A DNA stretch of 64,000 bases, taken from contig MHAY01000018.1 of assembly GCA_001804705.1 (NCBI GenBank), positions 1 to 64,000 of the forward strand. The letters are read 5' to 3'. The translations under genes were made by a program, and so were the position numbers. This stretch comes from Ignavibacteria bacterium RIFOXYC2_FULL_35_21. Lineage in GTDB: Bacteria > Bacteroidota > Ignavibacteria > Kapaibacteriales > UBA2268. A model generated the notes under the pieces. The model did not search any database. It worked only from the letters and a program-made list of their open reading frames with translations, and was not told the DNA's origin. The first letter of the stretch is position 1. Each line of letters opens with the position of its first letter. Positions 32,771-41,248 of the stretch are shown here, piece by piece.

Positions 32771-34735
32771 ATGAATTTAGGGGAACAAAAATATCCACAC
32801 ATTTTTAGCCCGGGAAAAATTGGGAAAATGGAAGTCAAAAACAGGATTAAGTACGCATCTACCGAAACAAATTTTAATTTGAGAGACGGTTTTGTTACCG
32901 ATGTCGAAGTCGCTTACATGGAAGCTCAGGCAAAGAGTGGTGCGGGGATTGTTACAACCCAGGGAGCTTACACAGACCCTGCCGGTGAGGGTAAAGGATA
33001 TGTAGGAATGATGGGAATCTGGGATGATAAATATATTCCCGGATTGAAAAGAATTGCGGATGTTATCAGGAAACACGGAGCTAAGAGCATGTGCCAGCTT
33101 ATGCATTGCGGGCGTGTAGGAGGTGTCGAACTGGATTATACTGTGGGTCCTTCCGTTGTTAAGCAAGCTATTCCAAGGTTCAGGGAACCGGTCGAAATGT
33201 CGAAAGAGAAAATACAATTAACAATACAAGAACATATCAATGGTGCAAGACGTATTGTAGAAGCCGGATTTGATTCAATCGAAATATCCGGTATAGTCGG
33301 GTATTTAATTTCAAATTTTAATTCGAAATATACAAACAGGAGAACAGATGAATACGGCGGCTCTGTCGAAAACCGCGCCCGTTTTATGCGTGAAATTATT
33401 GAAGGAATACGAAAAGAAGTCGGTTCGGATATTCCAATCGTTATCAGGCTCTGCGGAGAAGAACTTCTCGATGACAGGGGCGGCAACACTCCGGAAGAAT
33501 GTCTGCAAATTATCAAAATTGCAGAGAAATCAGGAATTGATGCACTTAGTGTTACTATAGGCTGGCAGGAATCGGCAGTCTCTGTGATTACCCGTGATAT
33601 TCCAATGGGAAATTGGTTGTTTATTGCTGAGAGGATGAAAAATAACTTGAAAATTCCTGTTTGCATGGCTTACAGGCTTTTCGTTCCTGAGTTACCTGAA
33701 AAGGCGATAGCTGATGGTAAACTTGATTTTTGGGAGATGTGCCGTCCTATGATTGCCGATCCTAACTTACCCAGAAAAATTATTGAAGACCGGCAGGAAG
33801 ACATCATTCCTTGTATGGCTTGCAATCTGTGCCTGGCAAGGCTCTTCCGCGACCAGCCGATTACTTGTTTGGTAAGGCCTACTGTTGGTTATGAAGGGAA
33901 TCCCGATTGGCAAATTACTCCTGCTCCAAAGAAGAAAAGAGTTTATGTTATTGGTGGCGGCCCTGCAGGAATGCAATGTGCTGTGGTCGCTGCACAAAAA
34001 GGCCATGATGTTTCTCTTTTCGAAAAGAGCGACAGACTTGGAGGCCAACTTGCAACCGCATCAAAAGGATATTTTGGTGATGAGGAGTTCTCACGTCTAA
34101 TTAATTACTTTTCGACACAATTAAAAAAGAATAATGTTCAGGTAACTTTAAACCGTCAAATGACCGAAAAAGATTTCGCCGACCCATTAACGGCTCCTGA
34201 TACTGTTGTCCTGGCAAGCGGCAGTTACTTAAGCAAGTCGGATATTCCCGGGGCTAACAGAGATAATGTCTTTTTTGCTCATGATGTGATTGAAGGGAAA
34301 GTGAAACCCGGCAAAAAAGTGCTTGTTGCCGGGGGCCGTGGACTTGGAATAGCCGTTGCACAGTTTCTTCTTGGGAGCGGAAATAGTTATGAGATAACAA
34401 TGGTTGAGGCTCAGAAAAAATTAGGCAGGGACGTCAATCCTTCATATATCTGGCGCTATGTTAAAAAGCTTAAAGAAGGTAATGTTACTGTTTACAAGGC
34501 AAGTAAAATTCTTGAAATAAATGATAACGGAGTTGTTGTCGAAAACCCCGAAAGCGGTAAGGTTACAATTGCTGTTGATACTGTTATTCTGTCCGAGCCT
34601 GTTCATTCGAGAAATGAGCTTGCAGAACATCTCGAGTATGCAGTCGGTGAACTTTATACAATCGGCGATGCCGCAAAACCGCGCCGCGCCCATAATGCTA
34701 CTATGGAAGGATACAGGACCGGGTTGAAGATTTAA
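32771..34735 (+). CDS. Old-yellow-enzyme/2,4-dienoyl-CoA-reductase-like flavoprotein
   Basis: A 654-residue NADH:flavin oxidoreductase with a TIM barrel (about 1-350), [4Fe-4S] site (about 355-375) and NAD(P)/FAD domains (about 390-650, with VIGGGPAGMQ and VLVAGGRGLGIA). This is the FadH/enoate-reductase layout. Two details differ. The cluster motif reads C-x2-C-x2-C-x11-C (CMACNLC) rather than the usual C-x2-C-x3-C. The HGxHGYL-type ligand motif is ISGIVGYL, without His. It probably reduces an unsaturated, perhaps aromatic-derived, CoA ester or acid. AAGGAAG precedes the start. Confidence 0.85.
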   Translation: MNLGEQKYPHIFSPGKIGKMEVKNRIKYASTETNFNLRDGFVTDVEVAYMEAQAKSGAGIVTTQGAYTDPAGEGKGYVGMMGIWDDKYIPGLKRIADVIRKHGAKSMCQLMHCGRVGGVELDYTVGPSVVKQAIPRFREPVEMSKEKIQLTIQEHINGARRIVEAGFDSIEISGIVGYLISNFNSKYTNRRTDEYGGSVENRARFMREIIEGIRKEVGSDIPIVIRLCGEELLDDRGGNTPEECLQIIKIAEKSGIDALSVTIGWQESAVSVITRDIPMGNWLFIAERMKNNLKIPVCMAYRLFVPELPEKAIADGKLDFWEMCRPMIADPNLPRKIIEDRQEDIIPCMACNLCLARLFRDQPITCLVRPTVGYEGNPDWQITPAPKKKRVYVIGGGPAGMQCAVVAAQKGHDVSLFEKSDRLGGQLATASKGYFGDEEFSRLINYFSTQLKKNNVQVTLNRQMTEKDFADPLTAPDTVVLASGSYLSKSDIPGANRDNVFFAHDVIEGKVKPGKKVLVAGGRGLGIAVAQFLLGSGNSYEITMVEAQKKLGRDVNPSYIWRYVKKLKEGNVTVYKASKILEINDNGVVVENPESGKVTIAVDTVILSEPVHSRNELAEHLEYAVGELYTIGDAAKPRRAHNATMEGYRTGLKI

Positions 34736-34775
34736 TGAAGTTTTGAGTTTTGAATGTTAAGTGTTGAGTTAAAAT
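34736..34775. repeat. GAGTGTTGAG-type repeat after stop codon
   Basis: GTTTTGAGTTTTGAATGTT and following units directly after the stop of the reductase gene. Same family as the sequences following most plus-strand genes of this island. Confidence 0.5.
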
Positions 34776-34838
34776 TTGAATTCTAAATTTAAAACATAGT
34801 TAAATATTGATTAGAAAATAAAATTCAAATGGGAGTTT

Positions 34839-34902
34839 ATCCCGTAGGGATTAAATATCGGTAGTAAATGTTTTGCTACACCCCAACTTATCCCGTAGGG
34901 AT
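34839..34902 (+). repeat. Two-hairpin interspersed repeat, copy 4
   Basis: Hairpin ATCCC-GTA-GGGAT (34839-34851), conserved TTAAATATCGGTAGTAAAT, a GTAG...CTAC middle pairing, then a second ATCCC-GTA-GGGAT (34890-34902). Plus orientation like the flanking genes. Confidence 0.75.
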
Positions 34903-34986
34903 TATATATTGAGTGTTGGGTGATGAGTTAAATAATACATCTGTTGAATTAGTATTTTCATAAATAAATTAAAGAGTGGAAATTAT

Positions 34987-35484
34987 ATGGGTATTGAAAT
35001 TCCATTAGAAAAAAAGTTTAAAATTTTATGCGGTATTGCCCGTGCACAGCATTTTGCCTGGCGTGAAGCCTGCAGGCAATTATGCCCTGAGAAGGATACT
35101 ACCGAATTTGTAAATAAGATGTGGGAAGTTTCGGCAAACGATACAGCAAAAGCTTACCTGAAAATGCTCAATAAAGAAGAGTCCTTACCTAAACAGATAG
35201 CCGAATCTATTGTGAAAAGCAGTATCACAATGGGCGAAGACGCAAAAATTATTAAAGGCGAAAATGATAATGAGTATTTTGTTAAACACGAAGCGTGTCC
35301 TTGGTTCGATTGGCACAAGATGCTCGGCCTTCTTCCCGAAGACAGGCCCGGATGCGACACCTGGTATTTTAAGACGATTGATTACATGAATGAAGCATTA
35401 GGTACAAATGTAAAAATTGAAACTACAATGTCATTACCTGACGGAGACGATTGTTGCATGAGAAAAATCTGGGTCGAAAGTTGA
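34987..35484 (+). CDS. L-2-amino-thiazoline-4-carboxylate-hydrolase-like (DUF6125-type) protein
   Basis: A 165-residue soluble protein with conserved-looking segments RAQHFAWREACRQ, KHEACPWFDW and DGDDCCMRKIWVE, resembling the small L2ATC-hydrolase-like/DUF6125 family. These proteins are often encoded beside dienoyl-CoA reductases, HgdB-type dehydratases and ferredoxins in anaerobes. A metal or cluster may bind its Cys/His. It follows the reductase gene and precedes a ferredoxin and an HgdB-like gene. The reaction is unknown. Confidence 0.65.
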   Translation: MGIEIPLEKKFKILCGIARAQHFAWREACRQLCPEKDTTEFVNKMWEVSANDTAKAYLKMLNKEESLPKQIAESIVKSSITMGEDAKIIKGENDNEYFVKHEACPWFDWHKMLGLLPEDRPGCDTWYFKTIDYMNEALGTNVKIETTMSLPDGDDCCMRKIWVES

Positions 35485-35949
35485 GTGTTGAGTGTTAAGT
35501 TTTAAGTGTTTTATGATAAGAATTAATAAGATGAAATGAAAGATGGGAGCAGTTCAAATATTAAAGATAAGAGCTTTGATTTTGCTTTGGATATAATAAA
35601 TTTATATAAAAAGTTGAAAGAGAATAATGAATTTATATTATCTAAACAGCTTTTAAGAGCTGGTACAAGCATAGGTGCCAATGTTGCAGAAGCTGGGGCT
35701 GCGCAGTCCAAAAAGGAATTTATTACTAAAATGTCAATCGCTTCTAAAGAGGCAAGAGAAACAAAATATTGGCTTCAACTATTAAAGCAAAGTAAAATTA
35801 TTAAATTAGACTATGCTCCTTTTCTAACTGAAATTGATGGAATAATTAGTATTTTAACTAAAATCATAAAAACATCCCAAATGAATTTAGAGAATAAAAA
35901 TAATTATAAAACGCAACACTCAAAACTTAACACTTAAAACTTAAAACTG
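35480..35949 (+). mobile_element. Inverted-repeat-bounded four-helix-bundle cassette 1
   Basis: The left flank GTTGAGTGTTGAGTGTTAAG (35480 on) and the right flank (35911-35949, ...CACTCAAAACTTAACACTT...) are inverted copies matching over about 20 nt with one mismatch. They enclose one ORF of the S23/Avd-like family. The ORF's last codons lie inside the right flank. The arrangement resembles intervening sequences that carry S23 ORFs in 23S rRNA genes, but here it sits between protein genes. Confidence 0.5.
35536..35937 (+). CDS. Four-helix-bundle protein (S23/Avd-like), copy 1
   Basis: A 133-residue protein of the S23 rRNA-intervening-sequence family. The hallmark LLRAGTSIGANVAEA (about 44-58) and the segment MSIASKEARETKYWLQLL are present. 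Such proteins form pentameric four-helix bundles that bind nucleic acid; the family also includes Avd of diversity-generating retroelements. No reverse transcriptase or rRNA is nearby. The last eight residues (TQHSKLNT) are encoded by the flanking repeat. A close paralogue lies at 46716-47072. Confidence 0.9.
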   Translation: MKDGSSSNIKDKSFDFALDIINLYKKLKENNEFILSKQLLRAGTSIGANVAEAGAAQSKKEFITKMSIASKEARETKYWLQLLKQSKIIKLDYAPFLTEIDGIISILTKIIKTSQMNLENKNNYKTQHSKLNT

Positions 35950-35974
35950 AAAAATAGAAAGGATTATATAGATA

Positions 35975-36154
35975 ATGATTCCTGTAATTGATGTTGAAAA
36001 ATGTGACGGTTGTGAAAATTGCATAGAAGCTTGCCCTCCCCAGGCAATTTCAATGGTTGATGGGAAAGCTAAAATAGACGAAAGCTTTTGTGAGGAGTGC
36101 GGCGAATGTGTGAATGAATGCCCTATTGATGCTATTTCATTGCCGAGAGAGTAA
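35975..36154 (+). CDS. 2x[4Fe-4S] ferredoxin
   Basis: A 59-residue ferredoxin read directly from the sequence. Two complete clusters: CDGCENCIEACP (10-21) and CEECGECVNECP (39-50). GAAAGGA lies upstream. It lies between the L2ATC-hydrolase-like and HgdB-like genes, so it may feed electrons to the HgdB-like protein or the dienoyl-reductase-like enzyme, or accept electrons from IOR encoded further downstream. Confidence 0.93.
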   Translation: MIPVIDVEKCDGCENCIEACPPQAISMVDGKAKIDESFCEECGECVNECPIDAISLPRE

Positions 36155-36329
36155 TCTGAAAGAAATTTTCAATTTTCAATTTTCAATAAATTTATAATTT
36201 CTAATGATAAAATAATAAAATATTATCAGGGAAATAAAACTTTGAAGATAGTATTAAAAAGAATTTTTGATTTTCATTTTTACAATTTTCAATTATAATG
36301 TTTTGCATAAAGTAACGAAATAACAATTA

Positions 36330-37169
36330 ATGCCCGGAACAAAAATTTATACCTCAATAGATGATGCTTTAAGTAGTCCACTTGATGTAATAATGTTAGA
36401 TTTATCTTACATGGATATCGAGGAATTGCCGGAAGACATCAAAGAATTTAGTAATCTTAAGAAATTGAATCTGCAGGATAACGAAATTGAATATTTACCA
36501 GAAAGTTTTGGTGAACTAAAGAAACTTGAATGGGTTGATATTCAAAACAACTATTTGAATTATTTACCAAAAAGTGTATCGGAATTAAATAAACTCGAAT
36601 ATTTGAATCTGAATGATAATGATTTAGTTGTCTTTCCCGAAAATTTTGGGCAGTTAAAGAATCTGGTATGGTTATACTTTAATAATAACAATCTAATCTC
36701 AATTCCCGACTGTATTTTTGATATGAATAAATTACAATCTCTTTGTGCTGATAATAATATGATAACCGAAATACCGGAACAAATTATAAGTTTAATGAAT
36801 CTCAGCCAATTGAGCCTTGCTAATAATGAATTAACCTCACTACCCGATAGTATAGGAAAATTGAAAAATCTGAAATCTTTGGGATTACATAAAAATAAAA
36901 TTACATTTTTACTTGACTGCATCGGTGAATTAAAGAAACTGTCAAAGCTTGACCTGCACTCAAATAATTTAAGCAGTCTTCCTGAGAGTTTTTCTAATTT
37001 AGAAAATCTTGAATACTTGTTTTTGAACGATAATAATTTAACGGAACTACCTGAAAATTTCGGTGCTTTAATAAAGCTTGTATATATAAATCTTTCTGGA
37101 AATAATTTCTCAATTGAGGAAAAAAATCGTATCCAACATATTTTTCTTGATACTGAAATTGAATGGTAA
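36330..37169 (+). CDS. Leucine-rich-repeat protein
   Basis: A 279-residue protein made almost wholly of 23-residue leucine-rich repeats (LxxLxLxxNxLxxLPxxFGxL), about ten copies, beginning near residue 20 (for example LDLSYMDIEELPEDI). No signal peptide, kinase or other enzymatic domain. It is likely an intracellular protein-binding solenoid. It has no obvious connection to the neighbouring catabolic genes and may be an accessory insertion. Confidence 0.9.
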   Translation: MPGTKIYTSIDDALSSPLDVIMLDLSYMDIEELPEDIKEFSNLKKLNLQDNEIEYLPESFGELKKLEWVDIQNNYLNYLPKSVSELNKLEYLNLNDNDLVVFPENFGQLKNLVWLYFNNNNLISIPDCIFDMNKLQSLCADNNMITEIPEQIISLMNLSQLSLANNELTSLPDSIGKLKNLKSLGLHKNKITFLLDCIGELKKLSKLDLHSNNLSSLPESFSNLENLEYLFLNDNNLTELPENFGALIKLVYINLSGNNFSIEEKNRIQHIFLDTEIEW

Positions 37170-37525
37170 CCTTTGAAAAAGGGTTGAGTTTTAAGTGTTG
37201 AATGTTGGGTGTTGATTTGAAGAAAGAAAATTTCGATTGCGATATGTTTTAATTGGGAATTTGATTTAAAAAGAAAATTTATCGCATAGCGATTAAATAT
37301 TAGTAGTATATATAACCGCTATCAGACTTATCCCGTAGGGATTATATGTTGTTGATAGTCGAGAGTTGAGTGTTTAGTTAAATTGATTATGTTATTCATT
37401 GATGAGATTTTCATTAAATAAATAGAAATAGAGGGAAATCATAGACAAAGTATATATTGTAAAAGTTCTTTGTAATCCATAACTTTGAGATTATCTGTTA
37501 TACTCTAAAATAAGTAGGGATTGAT
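37170..37525. other. Spacer with post-stop repeat and two-hairpin repeat
   Basis: Holds GTTGAGTTTTAAGTGTTGAATG-type sequence (37182-37215), the two-hairpin repeat (37281-37342), further GTTGAGTG units and AT-rich sequence. No gene recognised. Confidence 0.5.
37281..37342 (+). repeat. Two-hairpin interspersed repeat, copy 5
   Basis: ATCGC-ATA-GCGAT (37281-37293) then ATCCC-GTA-GGGAT (37330-37342), with ATTAAATATTAGTAGTA between. The first stem carries the G-C/C-G swap that preserves pairing. Confidence 0.75.
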
Positions 37526-38257
37526 ATGAAAGATTTATCTGATATTTTTAAGGAATGTAAAAGAATTGTTTTTGAGGATAATTATACTTTTGCAAAAAAG
37601 TGGAAATCCGAAGCCACTAACCGTGTATTAATTGGAATTATTCCAAATTATTTCCCGAGGGAAATCATTCATGCTGCCAACGGTTTGGCTGTAGGTATAA
37701 TCGGAAAGGGATTAAAATATCCGACTGCCAAGGAGAGAAAAGAATCTGCATCATCTTCTTGCAGCATGCTTGAAGGATTATTTGAAGTCGTTCAAAACAA
37801 AAAATATAAAGATTTCGACGGATTTATTCTTCCTTCACAATGCCATACTCTTACTTCTAATAAAGAAATAAAGAAAATCAATAAAAAAGGGAAATTTATT
37901 AAGTATATTAATTTTCCTCAATACTTTCAAACTATTATCGGAGATGTTCTCAATCACTACCTGGTTCTTGATGTGCTTAAGGAAATTAAAAAAATCAATC
38001 ACATAGATGTTACTGCTCAAGCATTAAGCAACTCGATACAATTATTTAAAGACAATCTTAAATTAACTGAAAAAATCAGCTCCCTTCGGGAGAAAAATAA
38101 TATATCGCAAAACGATTTATACTATACTGTTCTGGCTGGTTTGCTTATACCAATAGAGGAGCATAATGAAATTCTCAGAAATATCATCGAATTATTGGAC
38201 GATACCGAAGTAGTGGATGATAAATTATTTAAAGTATATGCTGGGGCTTATTGCTGA
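37526..38257 (+). CDS. Truncated HgdB/BcrB-like (2-hydroxyacyl-CoA dehydratase/benzoyl-CoA reductase) protein
   Basis: 243 residues, compared with about 370-430 for HgdB/BcrB/BcrC subunits. The N-terminal part matches the family (IGIIPNYFPREIIHAANG). The three expected cluster cysteines are present: Cys79 (SSSC), Cys106 (PSQC) and Cys243 (GAYC). The chain stops exactly at the third Cys, where the C-terminal domain should begin, and the stop is followed at once by GAGTGTTGAG repeats. This looks like a gene cut short by repeat expansion, or a shortened family member. The full-length activity would be reductive chemistry on an acyl-CoA. Confidence 0.7.
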   Translation: MKDLSDIFKECKRIVFEDNYTFAKKWKSEATNRVLIGIIPNYFPREIIHAANGLAVGIIGKGLKYPTAKERKESASSSCSMLEGLFEVVQNKKYKDFDGFILPSQCHTLTSNKEIKKINKKGKFIKYINFPQYFQTIIGDVLNHYLVLDVLKEIKKINHIDVTAQALSNSIQLFKDNLKLTEKISSLREKNNISQNDLYYTVLAGLLIPIEEHNEILRNIIELLDDTEVVDDKLFKVYAGAYC

Positions 38258-38306
38258 GTTTTAAGTGTTGAGTGCTGGGTGTTGAGTTTTGAGTGTTGTG
38301 TGTTAA
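38255..38306. repeat. GAGTGTTGAG-type repeat at the end of the HgdB-like gene
   Basis: GAGTTTTAAGTGTTGAGTGC and following units start at the stop codon and continue about 50 nt. They coincide with the loss of the C-terminal domain of the HgdB-like protein. Confidence 0.6.
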
Positions 38307-38379
38307 GTAGAAATTTTGAATTTTAAATTTTTAAATTGTGGTTATATTTTAATTGGAAAAAAAATACACAGAGGAATTT

Positions 38380-38444
38380 ATCCCGTAGGGATTATATATC
38401 GGTAGTAAATGTATAACCACTCCTCTGACCTATCCCGTAGGGAT
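38380..38444 (+). repeat. Two-hairpin interspersed repeat, copy 6
   Basis: Hairpins ATCCC-GTA-GGGAT at 38380-38392 and 38432-38444, with TTATATATCGGTAGTAAATG between. Lies upstream of hyuA in the direction of transcription. Confidence 0.75.
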
Positions 38445-38488
38445 TATATATTGAAATGTTGAGTGATGATTTGATAATTGAAAATTGA

Positions 38489-40633
38489 TTGAAAATTGTA
38501 AAATTGAAAATTGAAAATTTAAAATATAAGCTTGGTATTGATGTTGGTGGAACATTTACTGATTTTATCCTTATTTCAGAAGCGGGAAATACAACAATCC
38601 ACAAAACCTTATCTACTCCAGAAGACCCGTCTATCGGTGTAATAACAGGTATTCAGGACCTTGCAGAAATGTTAGGAATCAGTTTAGCTCAATTGACCAA
38701 CGATATAGAAACAATCGTCCATGGTACAACGGTTGCAACAAATGCACTGCTGACACTTAAAGGGGCTAAGACTGCACTGATTACTACGAAAGGATTCAGA
38801 GATGCTCTTGAAATGAGAAGAGGAATCAGGGAAGAACAATATAATAATCATTATAGAAACGTTCAGCCTCTCGTACCGAGATATCTCAGGCTGACAGTAG
38901 ATGAAAGAATTGATACAGAAGGAAATGTACTAAAGAAAATTGATGAAACTTATTTAGATTTAGCATATGAAAAGTTGAAGAGTGAAAATGTTGATGCAAT
39001 TGCAATTTGTTTTATAAATTCATTCATCAATCACACTCATGAAGAAATTGCGTTATCATATTTTAAAGAAAAGTTCCCCGATTGCTTCATCACAGCATCT
39101 GTCGAAGTACTGCCTTCAATCAGGTTTTACGAAAGGGTTAGTACAACAGTTGTTAACGCATATATTGGACCCATAGTAGCAAATTACCTTGATAAGCTCA
39201 CAACAAAACTTGCTCAAATCAATTTCAAAGGAAAACTGCTTATAGTTCAATCGAACGGTGGAGTGGTTACACCTGATATTGTAAAAAAATCCCCTGTTGT
39301 AACAGTTTTATCAGGCCCTGCGGCGGCACCTACTGCAGGTATATTTTATGCTAACCTGCTTGGCAAAAAGAATTGTATTACGGTTGACATGGGCGGTACG
39401 AGCTTCGATGCAAGCCTTGTAGTTGATAATCAGTGTTTGACAAGCACCGAAGGTGAAATTAACAGGTATAAAATTGCATTGCCATCGCTCGATATTGTTA
39501 CGATAGGTGCCGGTGGAGGCAGTATAGGATGGCTCAACAAAGGTGGATTGCTTCAGATGGGTCCACAGAGTGCAGGTGCCTCGCCGGGTCCGATTTGTTA
39601 TGATAAGGGTGGTCAACTTCCGGCATGTACAGATGCTAATTTGATTTTAGGGTATTTGAATCCTGATTATTTTGCCGGAGGTAAAATCAAATTAAATTAT
39701 GCCCAAACTCAAAATTTAATGGAGAAAGAACTTGCCTCAATATTGGGATTATCATTATTGGAAACTGCCGCCGGGATGTACAGGATTATCAACTCTAACA
39801 TGGCACAAGGTGTCAGGCAGGTTTCTATCGAGAAGGGCCATGACCCCCGCGAGTTTTTATTCATTGTTGCAGGCGGCGCCGGTGCCATTCACGCAGGTGA
39901 GATATGCAAGGAACTTGAAATACCCATGTTCATGGTCCCTAATACTGCTTCGATATTTTGTGCGGCAGGTATGCTGCTTGGTGATTTAAAGCATGATTAT
40001 GTTCTTTCATTTCTTTCTTCTTTTTCTAAATTCGACAAAAATGAATTGCTGAAACTTTACTCTCAAATGAGAGACAAAGGCATGAGTACTCTCATTTCGG
40101 AAGGAATCAAAAAAGAAAAGATTGAATACGAACCGATAATGGACCTCAGATACATAGGACAGTACCATGAAGTACAGCTTAATGTTGACTGGAAAGATAT
40201 TGCAACCTGTAATCTTGAAAAAATCTCCGAAGCATTTCATGATGAACACAACAGACTGTATGGATATTCTTTAAGAGAGGGTGCAGAAATAGAATCAATA
40301 AATATTCGGCTTCGCTGCATCGGAAAAATTGAACGTCCAAAATTCCTGTCAGAAAGAATTGAAAGTATTCCTCTCGCTCAAGCCTTTAAGGGAAAAAGAA
40401 AAGCATTTATGCCCGAAACAAATTCTATGGTTGAAGTTCCTGTTTACGACGGCGACCTGGCAATCAGCAATAATAAAATCGAAGGTCCCGCTATTATTGA
40501 AAAAACTAATACATCAATATTCATCAGCGAAAGCTACGACTGCATTGTTGATAAATATTGCTCTTTTATTGTGTATAGTAAGAAGGATTTTCCTGAAGGA
40601 AATAAATTGATAACTAAAAATTTAAAGTCGTAA
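38489..40633 (+). CDS. hyuA: ATP-dependent hydantoinase/oxoprolinase subunit A (HyuA-like)
   Basis: A 714-residue HyuA-family protein with an ASKHA-type ATPase fold: the N-terminal phosphate loop GIDVGGTFTDF and the second signature VDMGGTSFDASLV (about residues 300-312). The start is uncertain: the frame opens with TTG inside AAAATTGA tandem repeats, so the first eight or so residues are repeat-encoded. With HyuB (42828-44498) it would open a lactam ring at ATP cost. In the Aromatoleum indoleacetate pathway a homologous pair opens 2-oxoindole-3-acetate to 2-aminophenylsuccinate, and the neighbours here fit that role. Generic 5-oxoprolinase cannot be excluded by sequence alone. Confidence 0.88.
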   Translation: MKIVKLKIENLKYKLGIDVGGTFTDFILISEAGNTTIHKTLSTPEDPSIGVITGIQDLAEMLGISLAQLTNDIETIVHGTTVATNALLTLKGAKTALITTKGFRDALEMRRGIREEQYNNHYRNVQPLVPRYLRLTVDERIDTEGNVLKKIDETYLDLAYEKLKSENVDAIAICFINSFINHTHEEIALSYFKEKFPDCFITASVEVLPSIRFYERVSTTVVNAYIGPIVANYLDKLTTKLAQINFKGKLLIVQSNGGVVTPDIVKKSPVVTVLSGPAAAPTAGIFYANLLGKKNCITVDMGGTSFDASLVVDNQCLTSTEGEINRYKIALPSLDIVTIGAGGGSIGWLNKGGLLQMGPQSAGASPGPICYDKGGQLPACTDANLILGYLNPDYFAGGKIKLNYAQTQNLMEKELASILGLSLLETAAGMYRIINSNMAQGVRQVSIEKGHDPREFLFIVAGGAGAIHAGEICKELEIPMFMVPNTASIFCAAGMLLGDLKHDYVLSFLSSFSKFDKNELLKLYSQMRDKGMSTLISEGIKKEKIEYEPIMDLRYIGQYHEVQLNVDWKDIATCNLEKISEAFHDEHNRLYGYSLREGAEIESINIRLRCIGKIERPKFLSERIESIPLAQAFKGKRKAFMPETNSMVEVPVYDGDLAISNNKIEGPAIIEKTNTSIFISESYDCIVDKYCSFIVYSKKDFPEGNKLITKNLKS

Positions 40634-40653
40634 GTTTTTTTTCAAAAAAAATT

Positions 40654-41247
40654 ATGAAAATTGATGGTGAACTTCTAAAAAAACGCAAAGAAAATTTAGC
40701 AAAAGCAATAGAATATCATGGACATTTGTGCCTGGGGCAAATACTCGGTGTTCATATTGCAGAGACAGGACTGAAGGCAATTGGAACCATTGACACGAAG
40801 AAAATAATTGTTTATGTCGAGATTGACCGATGCCTTGCCGATGCAATTCAGATAATTACCGGTACAAGATTAGGCAGGCGAAGTATGAAGCTTGTTAATT
40901 ATGGAAAAATGGCAGCTACCTTTATTAACACTGAAACAGGGGACGCTTACAGGGTTTGGGTAAGTGGAAAAATCAAAGAAATAATGGGTACTGAAAGTAT
41001 CGAAAAGTATAAAGATGAAAATCATTATGAAAAATTGCTGGAAGTTCCTTCGGAAGAAATAGTCAGTATTCAAAAAGTAATTGTAAATATTCCTAAGGAA
41101 GAAATGCCCGGAAAGCCATTACGAACGGTATTCTGTGTAAATTGTAATGAAAAAATATTTGATGGTAAAGAAATCCCGGGTGAGAAAGGCCCACTTTGCA
41201 AAGCATGTTCGGATAAACCATACTATATTGTAGGGGAGAATAACTAA
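40654..41247 (+). CDS. FmdE-like protein with C-terminal zinc ribbon
   Basis: A 197-residue FmdE-family protein. The usual HGHxCPG motif reads HGHLCLGQILG (about 29-39, Pro replaced by Leu), followed by EIDRCLADAIQIITG and GRRSM. The C-terminal ribbon has two Cys pairs (CVNCNE and CKACSD, about 163-187). FmdE proteins accompany molybdenum/tungsten enzymes such as formylmethanofuran dehydrogenase. No other methanofuran genes are present, so a role with the molybdenum hydroxylase of this island is more plausible. It lies between hyuA and a DUF364 gene. Confidence 0.85.
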   Translation: MKIDGELLKKRKENLAKAIEYHGHLCLGQILGVHIAETGLKAIGTIDTKKIIVYVEIDRCLADAIQIITGTRLGRRSMKLVNYGKMAATFINTETGDAYRVWVSGKIKEIMGTESIEKYKDENHYEKLLEVPSEEIVSIQKVIVNIPKEEMPGKPLRTVFCVNCNEKIFDGKEIPGEKGPLCKACSDKPYYIVGENN

Positions 41248-41248
41248 A

